DNA of 64,000 nucleotides from Candidatus Intricatilinea gracilis (GTDB lineage Bacteria; Pseudomonadota; Gammaproteobacteria; Burkholderiales; Burkholderiaceae_C): positions 248,001 to 312,000 of the forward strand of contig JADJDQ010000023.1 in NCBI GenBank assembly GCA_016702605.1, given 5' to 3'. Below are positions 1-9,079 of this stretch, piece by piece (positions within the stretch are counted from its first letter, which is position 1; each line of letters starts with the position of its first letter). Under the pieces are notes generated by a model that was not told the origin of the DNA, made no database searches, and saw nothing but the letters and a program-made list of their open reading frames with translations. The translations under genes were made by a program, and so were the position numbers.

Positions 1-66
1 AGCCGGCGCCTGGGCCAGCAGAGCCGCGGCCGCTGCAGCGGCCAGAATGGATGAACGTATCGACAC
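1..66 (-). CDS. Start of a secreted protein of unknown function (partial)
   Basis: Only the first 22 codons lie in the window; the gene continues beyond position 1. A GTG start at 66 is preceded by a GAAGGGA ribosome-binding site (73-79 on the plus strand) about six bases upstream. The peptide begins MSIRSSILAAAAAAALL and then AQAPA, a basic N-terminus followed by an alanine/leucine core, which reads as a Sec signal peptide with possible cleavage after AQA. It is transcribed divergently from the xrtB operon. Nothing identifies the mature protein. Confidence 0.5.
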   Translation of the reverse strand, partial: MSIRSSILAAAAAAALLAQAPA

Positions 67-565
67 AGGGCGTCCCTTCGGGTTTCTATGGACGGCACTT
101 TGTCTCGCTGGCCAGGTGACGTCACCCCCGCGATCGAGCGTTCGAGCCCGCCAGCCCCCACGACTCGAGGGGGTGCTGGGCACCCACGCCGCCCCGTAGC
201 TGTGCCAAAGCGCCCTGCAGGTGTTCCTGCCTTAAGGCTACTAATCACTCCCCCCTTTCACGGGGGGCAAGGGCTAACCCCAAGTCATTGCCACTAAGCT
301 CGGGCGGCCTCGAATCGTCAATGGGAGAAGAGACCGTGGGACTTAGCCTCGAGCCAGGCACTTTTTGCAATAGCGTTGTCCTTCCGCGGCGTGCCTCTGA
401 CGCGCACGTCAATGCCCCGAAGTGGCGCCACTGCGTGAAGCGAACACTTTCCACTGACCTGTCGGCGCGCGAGTCGTCGATTCGTTCTCGGCAACACTGC
501 TCGCCACCGCTAGGCCACCCACCGGCGAAACTTAAGCTTGTTAGTCTCCCGGGCGCAGCCAACAC
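67..565. other. Divergent intergenic region upstream of xrtB
   Basis: About 500 bases between the partial minus-strand gene and xrtB. I see no convincing coding region; short open frames on both strands have no recognisable protein. It presumably carries the promoters of both divergent units. A short inverted repeat (CCCCCCTTTCACGGGGGG, around 250-267) is visible. I could not identify a promoter with confidence. Confidence 0.5.
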
Positions 566-1510
566 ATGACCCCCCTGACCGTGTCTACCAGCGACCCAAA
601 GCCCTTGACCAGTAACGACGCCCGAGATGTGCCGTCCTCAGGTCTGCACATGCGGGACTTGCAACTCCTGCTCAACCCATGGTTGCTTGGGCTGGCCGTC
701 TTCCTCGTCCCCAGTTACATCATGCTTGCCGAGCGCGTGTGGGCAAGCGACGAGCAGGGCCACGGCCCCATCATCCTTGGGGTGACGCTATGGCTCGCGT
801 GGCAGCGCCGCGAGGCGTTCCAAAAGTTGCCAGATGCCTCTGCATCGATTGCTGGATGGCTGCTGGTTGCATTGGGAACCGTCGCCTATGTCGTCGGGCG
901 TTCGCAGTATGTGGACACGCTCGAGATCCTTGCACATCTGCCGATTCTGGCTGGCGTCCTGATGCTCACCAAAGGTGCCAAGGGATTGAAGTGGGGCGCC
1001 TTTTTCCTTTTCTTCTTGCTGTTCATGGTGCCCTTGCCGGGCGTCCTCGTGCAGGCCATCACCACGCCGCTAAAGATCGCGGTGTCGCTCGCAGCCGAAT
1101 ATGTTATGGCGGGTGTTGGTTACCCCATCGCGCGCACCGGTGTCATCCTCTATGTTGGCCAATATCAATTGCTTGTGGCAGATGCGTGTGCGGGACTCAA
1201 CTCGATGTTTACGCTGGAGGCGCTCGGGTTGCTCTATATGAATATGATGAATTACACGTCCGTCAGCCGAAATCTGACACTGGCCACACTCATCATCCCC
1301 ATCTCGTTCTGTGCCAACGTTATCCGCGTCATAGTGCTGGTGTTGGTAACCCATCATTTTGGCGACGAAGTCGGGCAAGGTTTTGTTCACAGTTTTGCCG
1401 GGATGCTGCTTTTTGGAGTTGCGTTGACGTTGATGATTGTCGTGGATGGTTTGCTAGGACGTGTCTTTGATCCGCGTGGGCGCGTGGTGACAGAGCAGGT
1501 GATGTCATGA
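566..1510 (+). CDS. xrtB: Exosortase B
   Basis: Exosortase is a polytopic inner-membrane cysteine transpeptidase-like enzyme. It recognises the C-terminal PEP-CTERM tripartite signal (PEP motif, hydrophobic helix, basic tail) of exported proteins. The 314-residue product is hydrophobic with many predicted membrane segments. It contains the family's catalytic pattern: Cys in VADACAGLNSMF, Arg in FCANVIRVI and His in HSFAG. It overlaps epsI by an ATGA junction, the arrangement expected for the EpsI-linked type B family. The start at 566 lacks a clear ribosome-binding site. An in-frame ATG at 650 would give a more typical length and is a plausible alternative. The four PEP-CTERM proteins at 25859-29040 are its likely substrates. 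Confidence 0.93.
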   Translation: MTPLTVSTSDPKPLTSNDARDVPSSGLHMRDLQLLLNPWLLGLAVFLVPSYIMLAERVWASDEQGHGPIILGVTLWLAWQRREAFQKLPDASASIAGWLLVALGTVAYVVGRSQYVDTLEILAHLPILAGVLMLTKGAKGLKWGAFFLFFLLFMVPLPGVLVQAITTPLKIAVSLAAEYVMAGVGYPIARTGVILYVGQYQLLVADACAGLNSMFTLEALGLLYMNMMNYTSVSRNLTLATLIIPISFCANVIRVIVLVLVTHHFGDEVGQGFVHSFAGMLLFGVALTLMIVVDGLLGRVFDPRGRVVTEQVMS

Positions 1511-2181
1511 ACCGTCGCGCCTTGATATTTGGTGCGTTCAGTCTAGGTGCGGTAGCTGCATCCGCTCAGTTGCGTCCAAGCCGACGAGCAGCTGAAGCCT
1601 TGCAGCGCATCGATCTGGAGTCGCAAGTGCCGTTGCAATTCATGGGGTGGCAAGTCGACACATCGACCACACCGGTGTTGCCGAGTCCCGAGCTTCAGGA
1701 GAGCCTCGACAAGATCTACACGCAACTAATAGCCCGAACCTACGTGCACGCGGATGGTTCTCGGGTTATGTTTACCATCGCCTACGGTGCAGATCAGGCC
1801 ACTGACGCAACGTCGGTGCATCGCCCGGAGTTCTGTTATAGCGCGCAAGGTTTTGCTGTCAAAGGAGCAGGTACGCAGCGTCTGAAACTGGCTTCCACAC
1901 AACTGGATGTCCGCAGACTCGAGGCCCGACTCGGCAGTCGCTACGAACCCATTACTTATTGGGTCACTCTGAACGATAAAGCGGTATTGCCGGGATTTCA
2001 GCGCAAACTGAAGCAGATTGAGCTTGGTCTTGCTGGATTGATCCCCGATGGCATGCTGGTGCGGGTTTCAACCATCAACATCCCGGAGGCACCCGCCTAC
2101 AAGCTTCAGGAGAGATTTATTGCCGAACTCGAACAAAGTGTGTCGCCGCAAGTTCGCTCGCGCTACTTTGGCACGGCTTGA
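1507..2181 (+). CDS. epsI: EpsI family exosortase-associated protein
   Basis: EpsI proteins are encoded next to, or fused with, exosortases and are thought to assist sorting or exopolysaccharide export at the periplasmic face of the inner membrane; the exact biochemistry is unsettled. The 224-residue product starts MNRRALIFGAFSLGAVAASA, a signal-peptide or anchor sequence with a twin arginine. It carries the family signature HRPEFCYSAQGF near residues 100-111. Translation is coupled to xrtB through the overlapping ATGA at 1507-1510. fcl follows after 33 bases. Confidence 0.9.
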   Translation: MNRRALIFGAFSLGAVAASAQLRPSRRAAEALQRIDLESQVPLQFMGWQVDTSTTPVLPSPELQESLDKIYTQLIARTYVHADGSRVMFTIAYGADQATDATSVHRPEFCYSAQGFAVKGAGTQRLKLASTQLDVRRLEARLGSRYEPITYWVTLNDKAVLPGFQRKLKQIELGLAGLIPDGMLVRVSTINIPEAPAYKLQERFIAELEQSVSPQVRSRYFGTA

Positions 2182-2214
2182 TAGGCCGGAATTCGACAGT
2201 ATTCTTATGTTTAT

Positions 2215-3147
2215 ATGCCCAACCAAACTTTGAAGATCTTTGTCACCGGCCATCGCGGCATGGTCGGCAGCGCCATCGTGCGCCGTCTGCAGGCCGGCGG
2301 TTACAGCAACATCATCACGCGCAGCCGCAGCGAACTCGACCTGCTCGATCAGGGCGCCGTCAGCGCCTTTCTTGCCGCTGAGAAGCCCGACTACATCTTC
2401 ATCGCCGCCGCCAAGGTGGGCGGTATCCAGGCCAACAACCAGTTCCGCGCCGACTTTCTGTATCAGAACCTGCTGATCGAGGCCAACCTGATCCACGGCG
2501 CCCACCTGGCCGGCGTGCAGCGCCTGATGTTTCTGGGCTCGAGCTGCATCTACCCGCGCGACTGCGCCCAGCCGATCAAGGAAGAGTACCTGCTCACCGG
2601 CCCGCTCGAACCCACCAACGAGCCCTACGCCATCGCCAAGATCGCCGGCATCAAGCTGGCTGAGAGCTACAACCGCCAGTACGGCCGCCAGTACATCTCG
2701 GTCATGCCCACCAACCTGTATGGCCCCAACGACAACTACGACCTGGCCAACAGCCACGTGTTGCCGGCCCTGCTGCGCAAGGCGCACGACGCCAAACAGC
2801 GCGGCGACGCCAGTTACACCGTGTGGGGCAGCGGCACCCCCAAACGCGAGTTCCTCTACGTCGACGACCTGGCCGACGCCTGTGTGCACCTGATGGAGCA
2901 GGGCTACGACGGACCACTCGTCAACATCGGTACCGGTGTGGACGTCACCATCCGCGAACTGGCCGAAACGGTGATGGACATCGTCGGTTTCACCGGCGAC
3001 ATCGTCTTCGACGCCAGCAAACCCGACGGCACACCGCGCAAACTGCTCGACGTCAGCCGCCTGGCCGGCCTGGGCTGGCGAGCCAAGACCCAACTGCGCG
3101 ACGGCATCCGCCTGGCCTACCAGGCTGCACCGTTTTACGCCGGCTGA
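2215..3147 (+). CDS. fcl: GDP-L-fucose synthase
   Basis: NADPH-dependent epimerase-reductase that converts GDP-4-keto-6-deoxymannose to GDP-L-fucose. The 310-residue product is a full-length extended short-chain dehydrogenase: a dinucleotide-binding loop GHRGMVGSAI at the N-terminus, catalytic Ser in LGSSCIYPRD, and the YxxxK pair in YAIAKIAG. Other family hallmarks are PTNLYGPNDN and REFLYVDDLADA. It sits immediately before gmd, which makes its substrate. The ATG at 2215 has no strong ribosome-binding site. A decayed second copy of the same family lies after gmd at 4362-4676. Confidence 0.96.
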   Translation: MPNQTLKIFVTGHRGMVGSAIVRRLQAGGYSNIITRSRSELDLLDQGAVSAFLAAEKPDYIFIAAAKVGGIQANNQFRADFLYQNLLIEANLIHGAHLAGVQRLMFLGSSCIYPRDCAQPIKEEYLLTGPLEPTNEPYAIAKIAGIKLAESYNRQYGRQYISVMPTNLYGPNDNYDLANSHVLPALLRKAHDAKQRGDASYTVWGSGTPKREFLYVDDLADACVHLMEQGYDGPLVNIGTGVDVTIRELAETVMDIVGFTGDIVFDASKPDGTPRKLLDVSRLAGLGWRAKTQLRDGIRLAYQAAPFYAG

Positions 3148-3234
3148 TTCAGCTCAGCCCAAACGCACCGATCTCGCGCCGCCCGGCCACACGGCCAGGC
3201 GATTGCAACACTCATCTTCCAAGGGAACCCAGAC

Positions 3235-4359
3235 ATGACCACCGCACAAAAAGTCGCCCTCATCACCGGCGTGACCGGCCAGGACGGCGCCTACCTTGCC
3301 GAGTTCCTGCTCAAGAAGGGTTATGTCGTACACGGCATCAAGCGCCGCGCCTCGCTGTTCAACACCGACCGCATCGACCACCTGTACCAGGACCCGCACG
3401 TCGACAACCGCAACTTCGTGCTGCACTACGGCGACCTCACCGATTCCACCAGCCTGGTGCGTATCGTGCAAAAGGTTCAGCCCGACGAGATCTACAACCT
3501 GGCTGCTCAAAGCCACGTGGCGGTGAGCTTTGAAGAGCCGGAATACACCGGCAACGCCGACGGCCTGGGGGCACTGCGCCTGCTCGAAGCCATCCGTATC
3601 CTGGGCCTGGAAAAGAAGTCGCGCTTCTACCAGGCCAGCACCAGCGAGCTCTACGGCCTGGTGCAGGAGATCCCGCAGAAGGAAACCACCCCCTTCTACC
3701 CGCGCAGCCCCTATGCCGTGGCCAAGCTGTATGCCTACTGGATGACGGTGAACTACCGTGAGGCCTATGGCATGTATGCATGCAACGGGATCTTGTTCAA
3801 CCACGAAAGCCCGATCCGCGGCGAAACCTTCGTCACCCGCAAGATCACCCGGGCCATCGCACGGATTGCGCTGGGCCTGCAGGACTGCCTGTACCTGGGC
3901 AACATGAGCGCCCTGCGCGACTGGGGCCATGCCCGCGACTACGTCGAAATGCAGTGGCTGATGCTGCAGCAGCAGCAGGCCGAAGACTTCGTCATTGCCA
4001 CTGGCGTGCAATACAGCGTGCGCGAGTTCGTGCAACGCGCTGCTGCCGAGCTGGGCATCAGCGTGGCCTTTGAAGGCCATGGCGAAGCCGAATACGGCTA
4101 CGTCGCCGCCGTGACCGGCAAGCTCGCCAAGGTCAAGGTGGGCGACGTCATCGTCAAGGTCGACCCGCGCTACTACCGCCCGACCGAGGTCGAGACCCTG
4201 CTGGGTGACCCGACAAAGGCCAAGGAAAAACTGGGCTGGACGCCGCGCACCACCTTCGCCGAACTGGTAAAGGAAATGATCGAGGCGGACTACACCTCGG
4301 CGCGCAAGGACAGCCTGGTGAAGATGGCGGGGTTCCAGGCGTTTGATCACCACGAGTGA
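3235..4359 (+). CDS. gmd: GDP-mannose 4,6-dehydratase
   Basis: Dehydrates GDP-D-mannose to GDP-4-keto-6-deoxy-D-mannose, the precursor of GDP-fucose and GDP-rhamnose. At 374 residues it matches the usual length. The NADP-binding loop GVTGQDGAYLAEFLL is near the N-terminus, STSELYG holds the active-site Ser/Glu, and YAVAKLYAYW holds the Tyr/Lys pair. SPIRGETFVTRKI and GHARDYVEMQWLMLQQ are conserved family blocks. An AAGGGAA ribosome-binding site precedes the ATG. Together with fcl it supplies GDP-fucose for the glycosyltransferases downstream. Confidence 0.97.
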   Translation: MTTAQKVALITGVTGQDGAYLAEFLLKKGYVVHGIKRRASLFNTDRIDHLYQDPHVDNRNFVLHYGDLTDSTSLVRIVQKVQPDEIYNLAAQSHVAVSFEEPEYTGNADGLGALRLLEAIRILGLEKKSRFYQASTSELYGLVQEIPQKETTPFYPRSPYAVAKLYAYWMTVNYREAYGMYACNGILFNHESPIRGETFVTRKITRAIARIALGLQDCLYLGNMSALRDWGHARDYVEMQWLMLQQQQAEDFVIATGVQYSVREFVQRAAAELGISVAFEGHGEAEYGYVAAVTGKLAKVKVGDVIVKVDPRYYRPTEVETLLGDPTKAKEKLGWTPRTTFAELVKEMIEADYTSARKDSLVKMAGFQAFDHHE

Positions 4360-4361
4360 GC

Positions 4362-4676
4362 ATGGCTCACAACGCACGAATCTACATTGCTGGCCATCGC
4401 AGGCTGATCGGTTCGACCATCGTCCAGCGCCTCCAGGCTGGCGGCCATGCCGACGAACCCCTACGGCCCGGGCGACAACTAGCACCTTCGGAGCAGCCAC
4501 GCCATCCCAGCGTTGCTGCGCCAGTCTTACGAAACGAAGAAATCGGAGGTGCTCAGCGTCACCGTGTGGGGGGGCGGAACGCCCATCCGCGAGCGCTGTC
4601 GGCCGGATGGACTGCGCGCACCGCGCTGCGCAAATGCCTAGCCAACGCCTACCGGGCGGTGCTGGAGGTGAAGTGA
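4362..4676 (+). pseudogene. fcl: Decayed second GDP-L-fucose synthase gene
   Basis: Three blocks of Fcl sequence survive in the right order. The N-terminal block (IYIAGHRRLIGSTIVQRLQA) starts at the ATG at 4362. The middle block (MPTNPYGPGDN, then SHAIPALLRQ and VTVWGGGTPIRE, 4447-4590) lies in another frame and is cut by an in-frame TAG at 4480. The C-terminal block (GWTARTALRKCLANAYRAVL) returns to the first frame and ends with TGA at 4676. The region between N-terminal and middle blocks (about 150 residues) and that between middle and C-terminal blocks are deleted. Its residues (GPGDN, SHAIPALLR) differ from the intact fcl at 2215, so it looks like a different lineage rather than a recent duplicate. 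The downstream acyltransferase start overlaps its stop codon. Confidence 0.85.
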
Positions 4677-5248
4677 CCTTGCCGCTCCTGTACCGGGTTA
4701 CCGAACGCCTGGGCTATCGCGTGGCCCGGTTGCGGGGCAGCCTGCTGGCAGCGCGGGTGCGCGTGGCAGGCGGCCGCTGCGGCAGTCACTTGTGGGTGGG
4801 GCGAGGTGTGGTGCTCAAGTACCCGCTGCACTGCGGCATCACGCTGGGTGACCGCGTGCGCATCGGCGAGCACTGCGTGCTTGACGTTCCCGCCGGTGCC
4901 AAGCTCTCGGTCGGCAGCGACGTCACGCTGGCCATTGGCGTCGTGCTGGCCGCCAGCCGCGACATCGCCATCGGCGCGCAGACGCTGATCGGCGAGTACG
5001 CCAGCGTGCGCGATGCCGACCATGGCATCGCCGCCGGCACGCCCATCCGTCGTCAGCCGCTGGTGTCGCAGCCAGTGACCGTCGGCGCGGACGTGTGGCT
5101 GGGCCGCGGCGTGTGCGTGCTGAAGGGCGTGACCATCGGCGACGATGCCGTGGTGGACGCCAACACTGTGGTGACCAAGCGCCTGCCCCCCCGGCACTCA
5201 CAGCGTGGGGGCACCCGCGCGGGTGCGCCGCCAGTGGTGCTAGCGTGA
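4673..5248 (+). CDS. Hexapeptide-repeat acyltransferase (WcaF-like)
   Basis: A left-handed parallel beta-helix acyltransferase of 191 residues, probably O-acetylating a sugar of the repeat unit in the cytoplasm. Imperfect hexapeptide repeats run from about residue 45 (ITLGDRVRIGEHC) to VTVGADVWLGRGVCVLKGV and VTIGDDAVVDANTVVTK, typical of WcaF/CysE-like acetyltransferases. The candidate catalytic His is in RDADHGI. The GTG start at 4673 overlaps the TGA of the fcl pseudogene, with GGAGGTG just upstream. A longer in-frame extension would read through the pseudogene and is unlikely. Its own stop overlaps the flippase start. Confidence 0.8.
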   Translation: MTLPLLYRVTERLGYRVARLRGSLLAARVRVAGGRCGSHLWVGRGVVLKYPLHCGITLGDRVRIGEHCVLDVPAGAKLSVGSDVTLAIGVVLAASRDIAIGAQTLIGEYASVRDADHGIAAGTPIRRQPLVSQPVTVGADVWLGRGVCVLKGVTIGDDAVVDANTVVTKRLPPRHSQRGGTRAGAPPVVLA

Positions 5249-6642
5249 GCCGGCACCTTCGGGACATCCTCGGCTATGCCGTGGCTGCCGCCGTGCAGGC
5301 CGGCGCCGCGCTGCTGGCCGTACCCCTCCTGACCCGCTGGCTCAGCCCGGCCGAGTTTGGCTATTGGTCGCTGCTGGAGCCGCTGTTCGTCATGGGGGCG
5401 CAGGTATCGCTGCTGGGCGTAAATCACGGCCTGCTGCGCAGCGTCGGCGAGGACGGCACGGCGCCGGCCGTAGCCTGGCGCGGGCTGCTGCCCTGGGCGC
5501 TGGGCTCGGCCGCCGCCGCGGCCCTGATCTTCGGAGTGGCCGGCCGGTTGGCCGCGCCGGGGTTGCTCCCCGTCCTGCCGTTCATGCTGGCGCTGTGGCT
5601 GGAGGCCCAGTCGCTGCTGGCGCTGGCTGCGCTGCGCGCAGCCAACCGCAGTTTCCCGTTCGCGGCAGTCGTGACGGCCAAGTCCGGCACGTTCCTGCTC
5701 GTCGTGGCAGCGGCCTTTTTCCTGCCGCTGCCGTTCGCTCCGACGGCCGCCAACGTGGCCTGGATGCTGGTGGGCACCACGCTGCTAGGCACCACCGTGG
5801 GCGTGCTGTGGTGTCTGGGCGACCTGCGCCGGCTGGCGGTGCCGGCCGCCACCGCTCGTTGGCCGGGTTACGCGTCGGCCGTGGGCTATGGCGCGCCGCT
5901 GATGCTCGCAGGCCTGATGACGGCTGTGACCATCACGGCCGACCGCTATGTGCTGGCCGCGCATGTCGCCGCCGCCGATGTGGGGCGTTACGTGGTGCTG
6001 GTGAAGGTGGCGTCTGCCATCAATCTGATGGCCACGCCGCTGAACATGTGGTTCCCGTCCGCACGCTTCAAGCACGTGAAGGACGCCGACGGCGGCGCGC
6101 GCTTTTTCCGACGTTGCGCGCTGGCGGTGTTCGCCTTGCTGGCCGGGGTGGCTGGCGTGCTGTGGCTGGTCGGCCCTGCGCTGGTGGAACTGCTGAACCC
6201 GACGCAGTCGGTGGACCGCGCGGCGCTGGGCTGGCTGTTGGTGGGCAGCGTCGCCACTGCGCTGGCGGGCATCATGAACGTCGGCATCCTGGCTGGCGGC
6301 CGAACGAAGTGGTCGCTGTACGCGGCGCTGGCCACGGGTGCACTGCAGATCGCGCTGCTGGTCGTGCTCACGCCGCGCTGGGGGTTGCCGGCTGCGGCGC
6401 TGTCCACCGGTCTGGCAGGTTGCGTGGGACTGGGTTTGCAGAATTTCTGGTCGCAGCGCCTGCAGCCCGTGCCTTTCGCTTACGCCACGATGGCTGCGTT
6501 GACCGCAACGGCGCTGACGACGGTGTTCGGGCTCGCCCACGTGCAGGGCCTCGGCGACGTGCAGCGGGCGCTGGCATTTGCTGCCGCGTGGTCTGCATTG
6601 GCATTCATCGCCGTCCGCTGGGACGACGCAAGGAGAACGTGA
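5245..6642 (+). CDS. Oligosaccharide flippase (Wzx-like)
   Basis: A 465-residue polytopic membrane protein of the MATE/MVF polysaccharide-transport type, expected to flip undecaprenyl-linked repeat units to the periplasm. The N-terminus has the family look: an amphipathic start, then LLTRWLSPAEFGYWSLLEPL. Alternating hydrophobic segments continue to the end. The GTG start at 5245 overlaps the upstream TGA (GTGA), so translation is coupled. It is followed by a polymerase-like gene, the usual Wzx-Wzy pairing. A second flippase gene lies at 59574-61092, but that one is frameshifted. Confidence 0.85.
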   Translation: MSRHLRDILGYAVAAAVQAGAALLAVPLLTRWLSPAEFGYWSLLEPLFVMGAQVSLLGVNHGLLRSVGEDGTAPAVAWRGLLPWALGSAAAAALIFGVAGRLAAPGLLPVLPFMLALWLEAQSLLALAALRAANRSFPFAAVVTAKSGTFLLVVAAAFFLPLPFAPTAANVAWMLVGTTLLGTTVGVLWCLGDLRRLAVPAATARWPGYASAVGYGAPLMLAGLMTAVTITADRYVLAAHVAAADVGRYVVLVKVASAINLMATPLNMWFPSARFKHVKDADGGARFFRRCALAVFALLAGVAGVLWLVGPALVELLNPTQSVDRAALGWLLVGSVATALAGIMNVGILAGGRTKWSLYAALATGALQIALLVVLTPRWGLPAAALSTGLAGCVGLGLQNFWSQRLQPVPFAYATMAALTATALTTVFGLAHVQGLGDVQRALAFAAAWSALAFIAVRWDDARRT

Positions 6643-7955
6643 TGGCTCTTGCATCGCACATCAACAAGTTGGCCCAAGCGACCCCTGAGCCATTGGCACG
6701 GTCGCTCATGCCGGCTCGCCTCTCGCTGGTTTACGCCTGCCTGTTCGCCGCAGGGCTGGACGCGCGGTTTCAGCACGTTGTGGGTTACGGCCCGGCGTCG
6801 AACCCGCTTGAATTGTTGATGGTGGTCATCTTCCTGTTCCTGCTTGCAGATACTGCGATCAACAAGTACCACCCCAATGCGGTGGTCTCGTCCGCTTGGC
6901 GGGCGAACCGTTTCGTCGTGATGTTTGCGATGTGGGCAATGTTTGCCGCGGTGGTGGGGGTTGCGTTCTATCCGCAGTCGCTGTTTGTGTTTCGCAACCT
7001 ACTGCCGGCCTTCCTGTTCTTCGCCATTGCCGCGCATGCGGTGCGCAGCAGCAGGGATGCGTGGCTGATCCTCGTGGTGTTTGTCGTGTCGGCCGTGCCG
7101 AACGTGGCGCTGGCTGTGAGCCAGCTGGTGTTCGGCAAGCCCTATCCCATTCCGCTGAATCTGGCCTCGTCGGTGAAGATGGACGTAGACGGTTCGTTCG
7201 TCAAGATTGCCGTGTCGGGACTCTTCAATCATCCGAACGCGCTGGCCGTCTACCTCGTGCCGGTGTTTCTGGCGTCGTTCGGACTGGTGTTCTCAAGGAT
7301 CAAGTTGGCGGGCTGGATCAGACTGGGCCTGCTGCTGATGCTCGCTGCCAGCGCTGTGCTGCTGTACTCCACCAAGGCCAAGGGCGCGTGGCTGTGGGGT
7401 GCGTTTGGCATCTTTGTACTTATATGGCCGCGTGCGCTGGTACGCAGTCGCTACAGTGGCTGGCTGATGTGGCTGGCTGTGGTGGCGCTGATCACGGCAA
7501 CCGTCACGGCAAGCCTGATACAAGGTGGTGTGCTAAGCACAATGATGACGCGTGTGCTGCTGTGGCAGTCGGCGTTTGTAGCGATGATGGCAGAGCCGTT
7601 CGTCGCGGTGTTTGGCAGCGGTCAGGAAGTGGTTTGGTATGCCTCGGCGCAGGTGGCCGACCTACAGTACGCCAACGCCCACAATGTGTTTTTGAATCAG
7701 GCGGTCTATTTCGGAATTCCGGGAGCCTTGTTGTACATCGGTTGCTTCGTATACGCACTCCGTGCGGCTCATCAAGCGTATCGCTCGTCTATTGACGCTG
7801 AAGAACGTAGGGTGGCTCATATTTGCATGGCTGTAATTTGTGCCGTCGCGGGTCAGTATTTCTTCGAGCCAGCGGCCGAATCTAGCGGGCTCGCGGTGGA
7901 GGTGTTTCTATTTATGGCACTTTCTGGATGTCTGAGGTGGCAACGCGCATCATGA
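6642..7955 (+). CDS. O-antigen ligase/polymerase family protein (Wzy-like)
   Basis: A 437-residue multi-spanning membrane protein, probably the Wzy-type polymerase that joins repeat units at the periplasmic face. Evidence is its hydrophobic profile, a large loop in the C-terminal third (NAHNVFLNQAVYFGIPG), the GLFNHPNALAVYLVPVFL segment with its Asn-His pair typical of O-antigen ligase domains, and its position between a flippase and glycosyltransferases. AGGAGA precedes the ATG at 6642, which overlaps the flippase stop by one base. A ligase role cannot be excluded because sequence families of polymerases and ligases overlap. Confidence 0.8.
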   Translation: MALASHINKLAQATPEPLARSLMPARLSLVYACLFAAGLDARFQHVVGYGPASNPLELLMVVIFLFLLADTAINKYHPNAVVSSAWRANRFVVMFAMWAMFAAVVGVAFYPQSLFVFRNLLPAFLFFAIAAHAVRSSRDAWLILVVFVVSAVPNVALAVSQLVFGKPYPIPLNLASSVKMDVDGSFVKIAVSGLFNHPNALAVYLVPVFLASFGLVFSRIKLAGWIRLGLLLMLAASAVLLYSTKAKGAWLWGAFGIFVLIWPRALVRSRYSGWLMWLAVVALITATVTASLIQGGVLSTMMTRVLLWQSAFVAMMAEPFVAVFGSGQEVVWYASAQVADLQYANAHNVFLNQAVYFGIPGALLYIGCFVYALRAAHQAYRSSIDAEERRVAHICMAVICAVAGQYFFEPAAESSGLAVEVFLFMALSGCLRWQRAS

Positions 7956-9079
7956 CAAACTTGCGTCCCCGCGTGGGCATTCATCTAAAGTCATTCCCCA
8001 TTCCATCGGAAGCCTTTGTCATCGAGCAGGCTCGGACGCTAGTTGATTTTGAACCCGAGTTCCTCGTTCGCGAGTTGTTGTCGACGTCGACAGGTTTTCG
8101 AGTGCGTGCAATTTCGTCTGCGCGGCGTCGGCGCCTCTTCGCTTTGCTTCCCGGCGCATGGGCCTTCGGAGGTGCCGGTGCGTTGCAGGGGTTCTCACTG
8201 ATTCATGCCCACTTTGGTCCGAATGGGGTCTACGGCCTGCCCATCAGTCAGAAACTTGGTATCCCGCTGGTGGTAACGTTCCATGGATTTGATGCGACGG
8301 TCAGCCGCAACGAGTTGTTGTTTCGTAGCGGATTGTTTGGATTGCAGTACATGTTGCGCTTGTCCCAACTGATGGACAAGGGTGCCCGATTCATCGCAGT
8401 GTCGGACTTTCTCCACGGGAAGCTGCTGGCCATGGGTATGCCAGGGGACAAGCTGGTGCGGCATTACATCGGAGTGGATTTGGCCCGCTTCACTCCGTTG
8501 CCAGAAGCACAGCGCCTGCCGGACATCGTATGCGTTGGACGGCTGGTAGCTGCGAAAGGAATCGCTGATCTGATTGAAGCCTTCGCGCGGATAGCGGTGC
8601 GCTTTCCCGATACGCGATTGCGCTTGGTCGGTGCTGGGAAAGATCGACCTGCTTTTGAGCGCCTGGTGCAAGAGCGTGCACTGCAAGCCCGTGTGGTTTT
8701 TGAAGGCACGATGCCGCATGACCAAGTGGCCGCGTTAGTTGGCCGATGCGCGATTAGCGTGCTGGCGAGCAAGACTGGCTCTGATGGTTGGCAGGAGGCG
8801 TTCGGCCTTGCCTCCATCGAAGCCGCAGCAGCAGGGCTTCCTGTGGTAGTTACTCGACATGGCGGGTTGCCGGAGACAGTGGTCGAGGGTGTGACGGGAC
8901 TGGTCGTTCCAGAAGGCGGAGTGGATGAGTTGGCGGATGTGCTTTCTCAGTTGTTAGATAGCGATTCATTGCGCAGCCGAATGGGCATTGCAGCGCGCCG
9001 GCATGTTGAGAAGAACTTCAACTTGATACTGCAGACACAAGAGCTGGAGCGTATTTATCGAGGGGTGCTGAAGAAATGA
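7952..9079 (+). CDS. Family 4 glycosyltransferase
   Basis: A 375-residue GT-B enzyme that transfers a sugar from a nucleotide donor to the lipid-linked oligosaccharide on the cytoplasmic side. The C-terminal half carries the GT4 signature: VCVGRLVAAKGIADLIEAF, LVGAGKDRPAFE, and the EX7E-like motif EAFGLASIEAAAAGLPVV followed by GGLPE. The N-terminal half has HAHFGPNG. The ATG at 7952 overlaps the polymerase stop (ATGA); a start eight codons earlier is possible, but the coupled one is preferred. Donor and acceptor cannot be read from the sequence. Confidence 0.88.
   Translation: MTNLRPRVGIHLKSFPIPSEAFVIEQARTLVDFEPEFLVRELLSTSTGFRVRAISSARRRRLFALLPGAWAFGGAGALQGFSLIHAHFGPNGVYGLPISQKLGIPLVVTFHGFDATVSRNELLFRSGLFGLQYMLRLSQLMDKGARFIAVSDFLHGKLLAMGMPGDKLVRHYIGVDLARFTPLPEAQRLPDIVCVGRLVAAKGIADLIEAFARIAVRFPDTRLRLVGAGKDRPAFERLVQERALQARVVFEGTMPHDQVAALVGRCAISVLASKTGSDGWQEAFGLASIEAAAAGLPVVVTRHGGLPETVVEGVTGLVVPEGGVDELADVLSQLLDSDSLRSRMGIAARRHVEKNFNLILQTQELERIYRGVLKK

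Noticed and set aside
358..373. GGCAC-TTTTT-GC resembling a sigma-54 promoter upstream of xrtB
   Set aside because: The GG-to-GC spacing is two bases shorter than the strict sigma-54 requirement.
2068..3093. A 341-codon open frame antisense to fcl
   Set aside because: Composition is typical of the complementary strand of a GC-rich gene; the fcl product on the other strand is unmistakable.
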